A DNA stretch of 15,238 nucleotides from Nitrospinaceae bacterium (GTDB taxonomy: Bacteria; Nitrospinota; Nitrospinia; Nitrospinales; VA-1): positions 1 through 15,238 of the forward strand of contig DUAA01000182.1 of assembly GCA_012961055.1 (NCBI GenBank). Reading direction: 5' to 3'. Of this stretch, positions 1 to 7,424 are shown in pieces. Every line of letters begins with the position of its first letter. Within the stretch, counting starts at the first letter, position 1. A program made the translations under genes and the position numbers. The notes beneath the pieces were generated by a model, which saw nothing but the letters and a program-made list of their open reading frames with translations, made no database searches and was not told the origin of the DNA.

Positions 1-196
1 CGCACTAATCTTCTCAAGAATCTTTAAATTCTTATTGAAACAACCCTTGCTGAGGATCTCGGGGTTTTGCTTGAATAAAATCACCAGACCTTGATGGTTA
101 TTCCCATTACTATGGCGATTTCACAGCACTTAAATAATCCCCTCATCCTTCTTTAGGGAAGACTAAGTATTGGATAGCTGGAGGTCCTACAGAAAA
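1..196. other. Left-edge stretch without a confident gene
   Basis: No confident gene is seen. On the minus strand a frame stays open from a stop near position 130 to the window edge. It contains GLVILFKQNPEILSKGC, which faintly resembles one unit of the cysteine-rich repeat family (pattern: LKxNxxxLSxxC), but no ATG with a ribosome site precedes it and only about 40 residues are visible. It could be the start of a gene that continues outside the window, or chance. A weak CTTC/GAAG hairpin near 150-165 has no T-run and is not called a terminator. Confidence 0.3.
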
Positions 197-673
197 TTAA
201 AAATCTCCTTTAAGGTGGTCGGCAATTTCTGTTGCGGCGGATTCAAAAAGGTTATTATTGGAGCCACCGGTGATTCCGCCAGAAACCCATGCGTCAACTT
301 CCCAGGCGCCGACCATATTGTCTCCATCATAAAGTGCAACTTTTACCCGAAGTGTGCCTTTTCCGGAATCAGCCATACCCATAGTTGCTATGCGGACAGC
401 TCGATTCCCTTCATTGAATTCCATTACTTTATATTTCAATTTATAGCGGGCATTATTTCCAGTTAGGGTATAACCCGTAAACTGAAGCTGTTCTTCAATG
501 GCTCCCTGTATTTCGGAACCTGCATCCATAAGGCTAAAATCACTGGAAGTCATGTCCACAATCGAAATTGTGTTTTCAAAATTATTCCACCGCTTTTTGG
601 TAACAGAATCTACCCCTGAACAAGCTGTGAGGGTTATAAATAACACCACTAGAACTTTAGCTGTCAATCTCAT
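197..673 (-). CDS. DUF4410-like outer-envelope lipoprotein
   Basis: A small secreted lipoprotein of 158 residues from the chosen start. The N-terminus has Lys/Arg-free hydrophobic core after MRLTAK and a lipobox LTAC, so lipidation at that Cys and membrane anchoring are expected. The body carries GNRAVR, a Gly-rich turn, then alternating strands (TLRVKVALYDG, WEVDAWVSGGITGG), which resembles the DUF4410 family of unknown function. I chose the ATG at 673 because AGGA lies about 8 bases upstream; an in-frame ATG at 709 has no ribosome site and would put 12 charged residues before the signal. It follows the CcdA-like gene by 76 bases on the same strand and may be the last gene of that cluster. 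Family assignment is tentative; no enzyme motif is visible. Confidence 0.72.
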   Translation of the reverse strand: MRLTAKVLVVLFITLTACSGVDSVTKKRWNNFENTISIVDMTSSDFSLMDAGSEIQGAIEEQLQFTGYTLTGNNARYKLKYKVMEFNEGNRAVRIATMGMADSGKGTLRVKVALYDGDNMVGAWEVDAWVSGGITGGSNNNLFESAATEIADHLKGDF

Positions 674-749
674 GGTTTTCCTATTGAAAGGTTTAATTCT
701 CACTGTCATTCTAGCAAATAGCAGATATAAAATTCAATGACTTCTCTGC

Positions 750-1880
750 TCACTTGAACCAATGCAATACAGATTCTTCGAATTTGCTGAACCAGAGCTG
801 AATTTCTATTGGGATCAGGCTATTGATATAAGTCATATAACCTGTTGCCAGAATGATACCCAGTACGATCAACAGGATCCCGCTGAACAGGTTGGTGGTA
901 TGCAGAAAAAATATTTTCCCCCTAATGGTAATATCCCACCCTTTACCTCGAAGACAGGTCCAGAATAACCCATCTTTCGGCAAGTTGCTGCAAAACGTGG
1001 CGACAAGAATGAGAGGAAGTCCGAGTCCTACTGCATAAAAGAATAATAATAGCATGCCTTGTAAAATAGTTTTTTCTGCCGCCGCTAACATAAGAATACT
1101 TGAAAGAATAGGTCCGACACAGGGAGTCCAACCTAATGCGAAGGTCGCCCCAAACAGGAAAAAACCAATAAAAGTGGAAGTTGGTCGGCCTTTAAAGGTA
1201 GCCCCGGAAAAACCTTTGCCGAACAGGGTCATGACACCGAAAATTCCAACGATGCCTCCCCCAATTTGAGTGATCTGGAAAATATAGTCTCTAAGAATTT
1301 GACCTAAAACGCTAGCGGAGGCTCCCATTGCCACAAACAAAGTTGCTAACCCGAAAAAGAAAGCTAAAGACATGAGTCCCATACGTGAACGGTCTGATTG
1401 GGCGGTTACTGCGAAATAAGCGGGAAGAATAGGCAATGTGCAGGGGGATAAGAAGCTGAATATCCCGGCAATAAATGCCAATAAAGTCAGAGCCACGATT
1501 CCGGATTCTGGCAGGTCGGGTTTGGGTTGGAAAGGATTTAGTGGAGTGGGGTTAGAAACGTTGGATTCTATTACTTTGGACGAAAGGGAGGATTGAGCGA
1601 TTGTGGATGAAGAAACTGAATTTTTCAGGGTGTTGCGAAAAGTTGAGGTGTTCGTTTTCATGAAGTCGGGTTGGCTGGTACTCGCACATCGGAATCCCAC
1701 GTCTGGAGCTGGTTCGTCGGCACTGGAGTATTGCCGGTAACCACTGCGGGAAAACATTTTGATAGCCTGACTGTACATTGCACCAGGAAAATGTCCGATA
1801 TCGCTGGCAGAATGGCCGCGTAGAATTTTCAATCTGTGCTGTCTTTGTAAGGCTGGTAATCGTTGTCCACCCATTCCCAT
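750..1880 (-). CDS. CcdA/DsbD-type membrane domain with SUMF1-like C-terminal tail in front
   Basis: This reading frame encodes two parts. Residues 18-66 (KILRG ... VGFRCA) are the C-terminal end of a SUMF1/FGE-like domain whose N-terminal part lies in another frame just upstream. After a Ser/Thr/Pro-rich linker (about 70-127) comes a six-helix CcdA/DsbD-beta-like membrane domain with the two hallmark cysteines in SPCTLP (C147) and TPCVGP (C254). CcdA proteins carry electrons from cytoplasmic thioredoxin across the inner membrane to periplasmic thiol proteins. The ATG at 1880 is simply the first in this frame and lies inside the overlap, so it is probably not the biological start; the ATG at 1661 has no ribosome site either. 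The simplest reading is one fused protein starting near 2554 and broken by a single-base shift between about 1829 and 1880. The neighbour TlpA-like thioredoxin is a natural electron acceptor (inference). Confidence 0.8.
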   Translation of the reverse strand: MGMGGQRLPALQRQHRLKILRGHSASDIGHFPGAMYSQAIKMFSRSGYRQYSSADEPAPDVGFRCASTSQPDFMKTNTSTFRNTLKNSVSSSTIAQSSLSSKVIESNVSNPTPLNPFQPKPDLPESGIVALTLLAFIAGIFSFLSPCTLPILPAYFAVTAQSDRSRMGLMSLAFFFGLATLFVAMGASASVLGQILRDYIFQITQIGGGIVGIFGVMTLFGKGFSGATFKGRPTSTFIGFFLFGATFALGWTPCVGPILSSILMLAAAEKTILQGMLLLFFYAVGLGLPLILVATFCSNLPKDGLFWTCLRGKGWDITIRGKIFFLHTTNLFSGILLIVLGIILATGYMTYINSLIPIEIQLWFSKFEESVLHWFK

Positions 1881-2554
1881 ACATTGCCGATCAGGTCATG
1901 AACACCTTCTGGGCTGACGCTTTTTGGGAAAGTTCCGACCGCCATGGGCATATTTTTACTACCGGGTCGGTTCGAAAGATTTGCCCACCCTGGCTGAAAT
2001 GAGTTCCCCCAGGGATATTCGCGGCCTTCTTTGCCTCGTGCGGCACGTTCCCATAGTTTTTCTGTGGGTAATTTCTTTTTAGCCCATTGACAGAAATTTG
2101 TCGCATCGTACCAACTAACGTGGGTCACCGGCTCATTATCTTTTCCTTTCGGAAAATTTAAACCATGCCAGTTCGGAGGGGAAATAGCACCGAGAGCATC
2201 GACATATTTTTTATAGCGTTTGTGAGTGACCTCATAACGGTCAATATAAAATTCTTTCAGAAAAATCGTTTGCTGTGGAGTTTCATCAGCGTACCAGGGT
2301 TTCGGAATACCCATTGAGAGTGCCTCGGCAGCCGCATCCTCTTTATCTGTGCCAAATATAAAAGGTCCAGGAGGAATATAGACCATATCTCTTTCAAGAG
2401 AAAAATCATTTTCTGACCATCCTGCCTGAGGCCAAAACAAAAGGATGCCGAACAGGGGCAGGGCGATGGCAAGTCTTTTCGTTAAAGAGGAAAACAGGGG
2501 TGGGATTATTGAACGGACTAAATTTTTTGCAAGCAAGGAAGGGAAAGTTTTCAT
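1829..2554 (-). CDS. Secreted SUMF1/FGE-like domain protein, C-terminus lost to a frameshift
   Basis: Sulfatase-modifying-factor-like (C-type-lectin fold) domain. After an unusually long N-terminus (basic stretch, then a hydrophobic segment ALPLFGILLFW) come the family landmarks: DMVYIPPGPFIFGT, DETPQQTIFLKEFYIDRYEVT, PVTHVSWYDATNFCQW, LPTEKLWERAARG, YPWGN, and GNVWEWV. The frame then stops at TGA (1829-1831), just before the expected closing block, which is present in the next frame (KILRG to VGFRCA, see the CcdA-like entry). Adding one base, for example in the AAA of the Tyr-Lys codons, joins the two. The active-site cysteines of true formylglycine-generating enzyme are absent from the closing block, so formylglycine synthesis is unlikely. 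Start: ATG at 2554, 11 bases after the TlpA-like stop, with a weak GAAAAG site; a TTG at 2569 overlapping that stop is possible. Confidence 0.75.
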   Translation of the reverse strand: MKTFPSLLAKNLVRSIIPPLFSSLTKRLAIALPLFGILLFWPQAGWSENDFSLERDMVYIPPGPFIFGTDKEDAAAEALSMGIPKPWYADETPQQTIFLKEFYIDRYEVTHKRYKKYVDALGAISPPNWHGLNFPKGKDNEPVTHVSWYDATNFCQWAKKKLPTEKLWERAARGKEGREYPWGNSFQPGWANLSNRPGSKNMPMAVGTFPKSVSPEGVHDLIGNVWEWVDNDYQPYKDSTD

Positions 2555-2565
2555 GGACAATCTTT

Positions 2566-3081
2566 TCAATTTTTCAAAAGGTTTTCAAAGTACAGTAGGT
2601 TATCCGGGGAAGCCCAGTCTTCTGCCCCTCTCAGTTCTCCGATGATATTTCCTTCAGGGTTAATCATAAAAGTCGTGGGAAGGCTGATCACTCCATATTT
2701 ATTGCTGGCCTGCAACTGCTGGTCTAAAAGAATAGTGAATGAAAGATTATTGGCTTGGATAAAAGATTCCACAATCTTTGCGCCGAACATATCGTTGGAA
2801 ATGGCAAGCAGGGAAAAATTTTTGGTTTTAAAACGTTGATAGAGGGTTTCTAGTGAGGGCATTTCCATTTTGCAGGGAACGCACCATGTAGCCCAGAAAT
2901 TTACCAATACATAATTCCCTCTATGTTGATTAAGGCTTACTTCATCCCCACTAAGAGATTTAAGGGTGAAGTCCGGTGCTGGTAATTTATTTTCAGATTG
3001 TGCCAGGGTTAATGTAGATGAATACAATACCAGAGCAAAAGCCAGTGAGTTTAATAGTGCGATTTTTTTCGCAAAGATCAT
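2566..3081 (-). CDS. TlpA/ResA-like periplasmic thioredoxin
   Basis: Thiol-disulfide oxidoreductase of 171 residues. An uncleaved or cleaved N-terminal signal (FAKKIALLNSLAFALVLYSS, ending near AQS) sends it to the periplasm. The thioredoxin fold follows: APDFTLKSLSGDEVSL, then NFWATWCVPCKMEMP with the redox pair C67-C70, LLAISND, and the cis-proline loop SLPTTFMI (P135). The family reduces periplasmic disulfides, for example in apocytochrome c or copper-binding sites. It lies directly before the SUMF1-CcdA genes; a CcdA-type domain is the usual source of electrons for TlpA/ResA proteins, so the three probably form one pathway (inference). No strong ribosome site is seen before ATG 3081. The terminator at 3128-3167 separates it from the Nfu gene, so it should have its own promoter in the short gap, but no good hexamers are visible there. 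Confidence 0.88.
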   Translation of the reverse strand: MIFAKKIALLNSLAFALVLYSSTLTLAQSENKLPAPDFTLKSLSGDEVSLNQHRGNYVLVNFWATWCVPCKMEMPSLETLYQRFKTKNFSLLAISNDMFGAKIVESFIQANNLSFTILLDQQLQASNKYGVISLPTTFMINPEGNIIGELRGAEDWASPDNLLYFENLLKN

Positions 3082-3127
3082 AAATCAGTAATAGAGATGG
3101 GAAAATACCGGGGGATTACAGTTTCAG

Positions 3128-3167
3128 AAAAAAACCTGCCCCTTTAGTGAGTCTTTCAACAAAGGGG
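3128..3167 (-). terminator. Intrinsic terminator after the Nfu-type gene
   Basis: Read on the minus strand: CCCCTTT (3167-3161), a 15-base loop, AAAGGGG (3145-3139), a four-base CAGG spacer, then seven T (3134-3128). It lies 30 bases after the Nfu stop and before the TlpA-like gene, so it should end the Fe-S cluster transcript. Confidence 0.75.
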
Positions 3168-3196
3168 TGTTTGGTTTAATTGGAAAAGAGGAAGAT

Positions 3197-3418
3197 TTAG
3201 TCTACCGCTTCAACGCAACGTACCATTGGTATGGCCTTTTTAAGCGCTTTTTCAATGCCCATCTTCAAGGTCATAAGGGAACTGGAACATGAAACGCAGG
3301 CCCCAACGAGCCTGACTTTTACAACACCATCTTCAATATCTACCAGTTCGACGTTTCCGCCATCCTGAATGAGCATAGGGCGCACGCTTTCCAATACTTC
3401 TTCTACTTCTTCTCTCAT
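3197..3418 (-). CDS. NifU C-terminal-domain (Nfu-type) Fe-S scaffold
   Basis: A 73-residue protein that is only the Nfu domain: helix EEVEEVLESVRPML, the conserved IQDGGNVELV block, strands VVKVRLVGAC, and the cluster-binding CVSC (C41-C44) followed by MTLKMGIEKALKKAIP. Nfu proteins hold a [4Fe-4S] cluster between two monomers and pass it to target apoproteins in the cytoplasm. A third Cys (C68) near the C-terminus is additional. It lies 117 bases after a 2[4Fe-4S] ferredoxin gene on the same strand and is the last gene before an intrinsic terminator. Its job may be to load the neighbouring ferredoxins (inference). Similar stand-alone Nfu domains are common; the identification is strong, the target is unknown. 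Confidence 0.92.
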   Translation of the reverse strand: MREEVEEVLESVRPMLIQDGGNVELVDIEDGVVKVRLVGACVSCSSSLMTLKMGIEKALKKAIPMVRCVEAVD

Positions 3419-3518
3419 GAGATCCCTTATTATAGGGTTACCCTGTTACAGGGTAGGCAGCTAACAATACCTGCCGGGCAACCAAAAGTTTCCGGGCGTT
3501 GCTCAAACCCGGTCCATT

Positions 3519-4292
<774 letters not shown>

Positions 4293-4343
4293 ATATCATT
4301 CTGTGACGTTTGGGGTTTTATGTCAAATAGTTTTGCTGGTGCT

Positions 4344-4634
4344 TCAAGGGTGGGTTTTGACGATTAGATCATCGTTGACCGCTATCTGGCATGCCAAGCG
4401 AAAGCCATCGGGTTTTTTGGCTAATTTTTCCGTTTCCGTTTCATTTCGGGGCTCCACCTTTCCCGCAATGATCTGGACAGTGCAGGAGGTACAAAGACCT
4501 CGGCCTCTACAGTTTAGAACCTTATAAATATGGGGGTAAATACTGAATTTATTACGAATAGCGGCTTGCCGGAGGTTTTCTCCAGGTTCGACCTGAATGG
4601 TACGGTTTTCTCTTTCAAAGTGGACTTTGTGCAT
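4344..4634 (-). CDS. Plant-type [2Fe-2S] ferredoxin
   Basis: A 96-residue ferredoxin. The cluster ligands are C42, C48, C51 and C82 (C-x5-C-x2-C-x30-C), in NCRGRGLCTSCTV and LACQ, the plant/vertebrate-type [2Fe-2S] pattern on a beta-grasp fold. The N-terminal strands (VHFERENRTIQVEPGENLRQAAI) match the family. It would carry electrons in the cytoplasm; no signal is present. It is the first gene of the Fe-S cluster (ferredoxin, JAMM protease, 2[4Fe-4S] ferredoxin, Nfu). A TATAAT hexamer on the minus strand begins 10 bases before the ATG, so if it is the -10 box the transcript would be almost leaderless; the -35 region is poor and no ribosome site is seen, which fits but does not prove this. 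Confidence 0.92.
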   Translation of the reverse strand: MHKVHFERENRTIQVEPGENLRQAAIRNKFSIYPHIYKVLNCRGRGLCTSCTVQIIAGKVEPRNETETEKLAKKPDGFRLACQIAVNDDLIVKTHP

Positions 4635-4969
4635 AATTATTATAAGGAAGTTTTAAGTTTATGTTTTAAGGATTTTACCGGACCCGATACCGAATGCACA
4701 ATCATTTTCTTCTGCTCAGCTTGGGGCTGTATAATACCCCTTCCTAAACTTTCATGCCCCAGAGGGGCACAACGAGTAATAACCCTCATACAACTTAATT
4801 TGCTACGCACTTTAACCCAGCTTCATCGCTATTAGGGTGTGGGAAGATAGGGGAGTTGAAACTCTTTAGACTGAGTTATCCCTTTTCAAAATGGGAAAAC
4901 CATTGCTCATTTAATCCTTCAAAATAAATTTACGGGAAGGGTTATCACAGCCACCGACCGTTGGCCGAA
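4635..4969. other. 335-base gap with hairpins, no gene seen
   Basis: No reading frame with coding character is seen on either strand. It holds a perfect hairpin TGCCCC-AGA-GGGGCA (4755-4769) without a T-run on either side, a weaker one around 4880-4897 (TCCC ... GGGA), and the hairpin element described at 4949-4967. The promoter of the [2Fe-2S] ferredoxin gene must lie in its left part. Confidence 0.5.
4949..4967. repeat. Hairpin element copy 2, after the Cys-rich gene
   Basis: AGCCACCGACCGTTGGCCG lies directly downstream (minus direction) of the Cys-rich gene stop. Over positions 4943-4978 it aligns with 10054-10090 at about 28 of 37 columns including one gap, including the block TATCAC-GCCACC-CCG-TTGGCCG. 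It can fold as GCCA/TGGC. There is no T-run, so it is not an ordinary terminator. Confidence 0.35.
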
Positions 4970-5305
4970 CTAGGAGCAGGCTTCTACTTGTATGAAATCT
5001 CTAAGTTTGCCTTTACCCCAATATCCGTAAAATGCGCTTCCAGCAGTAGTGCAGGTTGTTGTCATGTGGATGATCTGCTTTTTTTTAGCGTCTCCCTTAA
5101 GTACTCCTACCTGTGAGAATGGAGGGATGCAACCTCCGCAATTGGCACAATGAGTAGAGTAGTTTTCGCACAATTTGTGTAGGCAGGACTCACAAATCAC
5201 TGGATCAAATAGGAAAATTTCTTCTCCCAGATAATCAATCATAGTGGGTAATGTAATTACAGGCCCCCCACATTCTTGACAAACCTGGATTGTCGATGAA
5301 TTCAC
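4970..5305 (-). CDS. Cysteine-rich zinc-ribbon-like protein of unknown function
   Basis: Not recognised. About 111 residues with several Cys pairs: CQECGG near the N-terminus, CESCLHKLC in the middle, CANCGGC after it, and single Cys later (TTTCTTAG, VEACS). The spacing suggests two zinc ribbons or rubredoxin-like knuckles, possibly a double zinc ribbon. No signal peptide or membrane segment. The start is uncertain: the first start-type codon is GTG at 5305 without a ribosome site, and the frame stays open upstream to about 5412 without an ATG. It stands 335 bases before the [2Fe-2S] ferredoxin gene and is separately placed from the tRNA operon that diverges from it. Coding status is likely from the patterned Cys pairs, but no homologous family is named. 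Confidence 0.6.
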   Translation of the reverse strand: MNSSTIQVCQECGGPVITLPTMIDYLGEEIFLFDPVICESCLHKLCENYSTHCANCGGCIPPFSQVGVLKGDAKKKQIIHMTTTCTTAGSAFYGYWGKGKLRDFIQVEACS

Positions 5306-5569
5306 AATAAGCCAACAATATTTTTGGGTGTGATTGCTAGCAAATTGTACATCAATTTGGAGGATAGGACCATTATTTGTCTTAGGTAGGTAGGTTGTCG
5401 AGCGGGGCTAATCCAGCAAAAAGGAAAAATTTAAAAGCGTTAAAAACCATCGAAACTCCCTATTTTTGATCTTTAAAGGCATCTTGCTAGCGAGGAAAAA
5501 TGGGTGTCAATCATTTTTAAATCAATCTGTTTATTACTTAACATGTGATTTGCTAGTAAACAAAATTGC
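5306..5569. other. 264-base AT-rich divergent intergenic region
   Basis: No gene seen. It separates the minus-strand Cys-rich gene from the plus-strand tRNA promoter. The heptamer TTGCTAG occurs three times (5334, 5484, 5550), the first as the palindrome TTGCTAGCAA. A minus-strand TTGACA (5510-5505) has only a poor -10 match at the right distance. Confidence 0.45.
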
Positions 5570-5598
5570 TTGACAGGATAGGTACCCGTTTATATACT
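5570..5598 (+). promoter_or_regulatory. Sigma-70 promoter of the tRNA operon
   Basis: TTGACA (5570-5575), 17-base spacer, TATACT (5593-5598): near-perfect housekeeping promoter. The expected start point near 5605 lies about 44 bases before tRNA-Val. Confidence 0.88.
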
Positions 5599-5648
5599 CC
5601 CATCCTCTTATTTGGTAGTATGTAATACCTTTCTTGATTTTGAAGTGA

Positions 5649-5724
5649 GGGCGGGTAGCTCAGCTGGGAGAGCACCGGCCTTACAAGCCGGGGGTCACAG
5701 GTTCGAGCCCTGTTCCGCCTACCA
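5649..5724 (+). tRNA. tRNA-Val (anticodon TAC)
   Basis: A 76-base cloverleaf. Acceptor arm GGGCGGG pairs with TCCGCCT (G-T closing pairs at both ends), D arm GCTC...GAGC, anticodon stem CCGGC/GCCGG around loop CTTACAA with anticodon TAC (5682-5684), T arm ACAGG-TTCGAGC-CCTGT, and an encoded CCA end. UAC reads the valine GUN codons, mainly GUA and GUG. It is the first of two tRNAs in one transcript. Confidence 0.97.
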
Positions 5725-5740
5725 TATATAAAACGACCGC

Positions 5741-5817
<77 letters not shown>

Positions 5818-5828
5818 CGTTTATATCA

Positions 5829-5867
5829 GGGGATTAACCTTCAGGGGTTAATCCCCTTTTTGTTTTT
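5829..5867 (+). terminator. Intrinsic terminator of the tRNA operon
   Basis: Perfect 11-bp stem GGGGATTAACC (5829-5839) and GGTTAATCCCC (5846-5856) around a six-base loop, followed by TTTTTGTTTTT (5857-5867). It insulates the tRNA transcript from modABC. Confidence 0.95.
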
Positions 5868-5900
5868 ATCTGTCTTGTATGCACCACTCTGGTACCCTTC

Positions 5901-5929
5901 TTGACAATCGTTATATTTATTGCTATATA
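5901..5929 (+). promoter_or_regulatory. Promoter of modABC
   Basis: TTGACA (5901-5906), 17-base spacer, TATATA (5924-5929). The expected start point is near 5936, leaving a leader of about 36 bases before modA. The whole spacer and -10 box are covered by the inverted repeat at 5905-5936. Confidence 0.8.
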
Positions 5930-5936
5930 ACGATTG
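5905..5936. promoter_or_regulatory. ModE-type molybdate-responsive operator
   Basis: Perfect inverted repeat CAATCGTTATAT (5905-5916), eight-base spacer, ATATAACGATTG (5925-5936). Its core CGTTATAT ... ATATAACG is the known recognition pattern of ModE, the repressor that binds molybdate and shuts off modABC. It covers the end of the -35 box, the spacer, the -10 box and the likely start point, so binding would exclude RNA polymerase. No modE gene is in the window. Confidence 0.85.
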
Positions 5937-5971
5937 ATCTGTTATGCATTTAAAAATATTTTGGTGGGGCA

Positions 5972-6739
5972 ATGAAGAAAAATAGATGGTTGAGCATGTG
6001 GATAGCAGTATTGATTCTAATTGGACCTGCAACAGGCTGGTCAGGAGAAGTTTATGTAGCGGTTGCGTCTAATTTTTTAAGTCCGCTCAAAAAAATTTCC
6101 GAACGCTACGCTCATGATACAGGAAATGAATTAATCTTAATTTCTGGGTCGACCGGCAAGTTATATGCTCAGGCACGAAATGGCGCGCCCTTTGATGTTT
6201 TATTGGCGGCAGATGTCAAAAGTCCGACCCTCCTTGAGAAGCAGGGAACTGGTATCGCCGGAACAAGGTTCACCTACGCCGTAGGGGTTCTGGTTTTATG
6301 GAGCCTTGATCCAGAAAAGATACAAGGGGTGGATGCTTTAAGGAATATGACCAAGGGAAAGTTGGCAATAGCCAATCCTAAAACGGCTCCTTATGGTAAA
6401 GCAGCGAAGGAAATTATGTTGCAATTGGGATTATGGAAAAAACTGCAACCGTTTCTGGTTCGAGGGGAAAACATTGCCCAGACTTTACAATTTGTGGCTA
6501 CAGGAAATGCCGAGTTGGGGTTTGTGGCTAAATCACAGGTAGAGGACCCTCGTTTTCAATTTAAAGGAAGTTCGTGGGTTGTCCCCGCTAACATGCATGA
6601 TCCGGTTAATCAACAGGCCATATTATTAAAACCTGGGCTGGATAATTCTGCTGCAAAACAGTTTTTGGAATACTTAAGAGGCCCTGCTTCGAAAAAAATC
6701 ATACGGTCTTATGGTTATCATTTTTTAGAAAAAAAATAA
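5972..6739 (+). CDS. modA: Molybdate-binding periplasmic protein
   Basis: Substrate-binding subunit of the molybdate ABC importer, 255 residues. A Sec signal (KKNRWLSMWIAVLILIGPATGWS) is followed by the family landmarks: VYVAVASNFLSPLKKI, ISGSTGKLYAQ, GAPFDVLLAADV, LAIANPKTAPYGKAAKEIM and ATGNAELGFVAKSQV. The Ser in SNF, the Ser in GSTGK and the Tyr in APYG are the expected oxyanion contacts. Some family members prefer tungstate, which the sequence does not exclude. Start ATG 5972 has a GGTGGGG ribosome site just upstream. It is first in a tight operon (modB starts 2 bases after its stop) under the promoter and ModE-type operator just described, so repression when molybdate is plentiful is expected. 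Confidence 0.95.
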   Translation: MKKNRWLSMWIAVLILIGPATGWSGEVYVAVASNFLSPLKKISERYAHDTGNELILISGSTGKLYAQARNGAPFDVLLAADVKSPTLLEKQGTGIAGTRFTYAVGVLVLWSLDPEKIQGVDALRNMTKGKLAIANPKTAPYGKAAKEIMLQLGLWKKLQPFLVRGENIAQTLQFVATGNAELGFVAKSQVEDPRFQFKGSSWVVPANMHDPVNQQAILLKPGLDNSAAKQFLEYLRGPASKKIIRSYGYHFLEKK

Positions 6740-6740
6740 T

Positions 6741-7424
6741 ATGGATATTCCTTCGATAGATTCAGGACCTATTTGGTTATCCTTGCAATTGGCGGGGGTG
6801 ACGGTAGGACTTCTTTTGGTATTCGCGACTCCTGTAGCGTGGTGGCTGGCGCATACCCGGTCCCGGTTCCGGGTCGTGGTGGAGGCGGTGGTGGCTCTGC
6901 CTTTGGTTTTACCTCCTACGGTGTTAGGATTTTATCTTTTGATCCTTCTGGGGCCTAATGGCTGGGTGGGGGGTCCGGTCCAGGCTTTAACAGGTTCTGT
7001 TCTTTCCTTTTCGTTTACCGGGTTGGTTTTTGCCTCGATGCTTTATTCTTTGCCCTTTGTGGTTCAGCCTCTTCATAGTGCTTTTGAGTCTGTTGGGAAA
7101 ATTCCAATGGAAACGGCCCAGTCGTTAGGAGCTTCTCGTCTGGATGCATTTTTTACTGTGATCAGTCCTCTGGCACGCCGGGGTTACCTAACTGCGATCG
7201 TATTAGGATTTGCTCATACTTTGGGGGAATTTGGTGTGGTGTTGATGGTGGGCGGTAATATTCCCGGAAAGACCAAAGTAATTTCAATCGAAATTTATGA
7301 CCGTGTTGAAGTTATGGAATATGCTCAGGCACACATTCTCTCTGCGGGATTACTCCTGTTCTCATTTTTCGTTTTAGTGATGGTTTATACCGTCAATCGA
7401 CGACTTCCGGTACAGGTGACATGA
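6741..7424 (+). CDS. modB: Molybdate ABC transporter permease
   Basis: Inner-membrane permease of 227 residues. Hydrophobic helices appear at about 13-36, 45-70, 85-110, 147-172 and 197-220, and the cytoplasmic coupling (EAA) loop is clear: ETAQSLGASRLDAFFTVISPL followed by LGFAHTLGEFGVVLMVGGNIPG, a ModB/CysTW family signature. It forms the channel that takes molybdate from ModA and couples to the ModC ATPase. The start ATG is one base after the modA stop and the gene overlaps modC by four bases (ATGA), so translation of all three is probably coupled. Confidence 0.95.
   Translation: MDIPSIDSGPIWLSLQLAGVTVGLLLVFATPVAWWLAHTRSRFRVVVEAVVALPLVLPPTVLGFYLLILLGPNGWVGGPVQALTGSVLSFSFTGLVFASMLYSLPFVVQPLHSAFESVGKIPMETAQSLGASRLDAFFTVISPLARRGYLTAIVLGFAHTLGEFGVVLMVGGNIPGKTKVISIEIYDRVEVMEYAQAHILSAGLLLFSFFVLVMVYTVNRRLPVQVT

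Noticed and set aside
1459..1661. Independent CcdA start at ATG 1661
   Set aside because: No ribosome site precedes it and the linker before it continues the SUMF1 closing block in the same frame; kept only as a fallback.
1552..1884. 110-residue minus-strand frame overlapping the SUMF1/CcdA junction
   Set aside because: It is the third frame of the same region; the SUMF1 and CcdA landmarks are in the other two frames.
4755..4769. Perfect hairpin TGCCCC-AGA-GGGGCA as a terminator
   Set aside because: No T-run follows on either strand and no gene ends next to it.
4530..4835. Plus-strand 101-residue frame
   Set aside because: It lies opposite the [2Fe-2S] ferredoxin gene and intergenic DNA, with no family motif or ribosome site.
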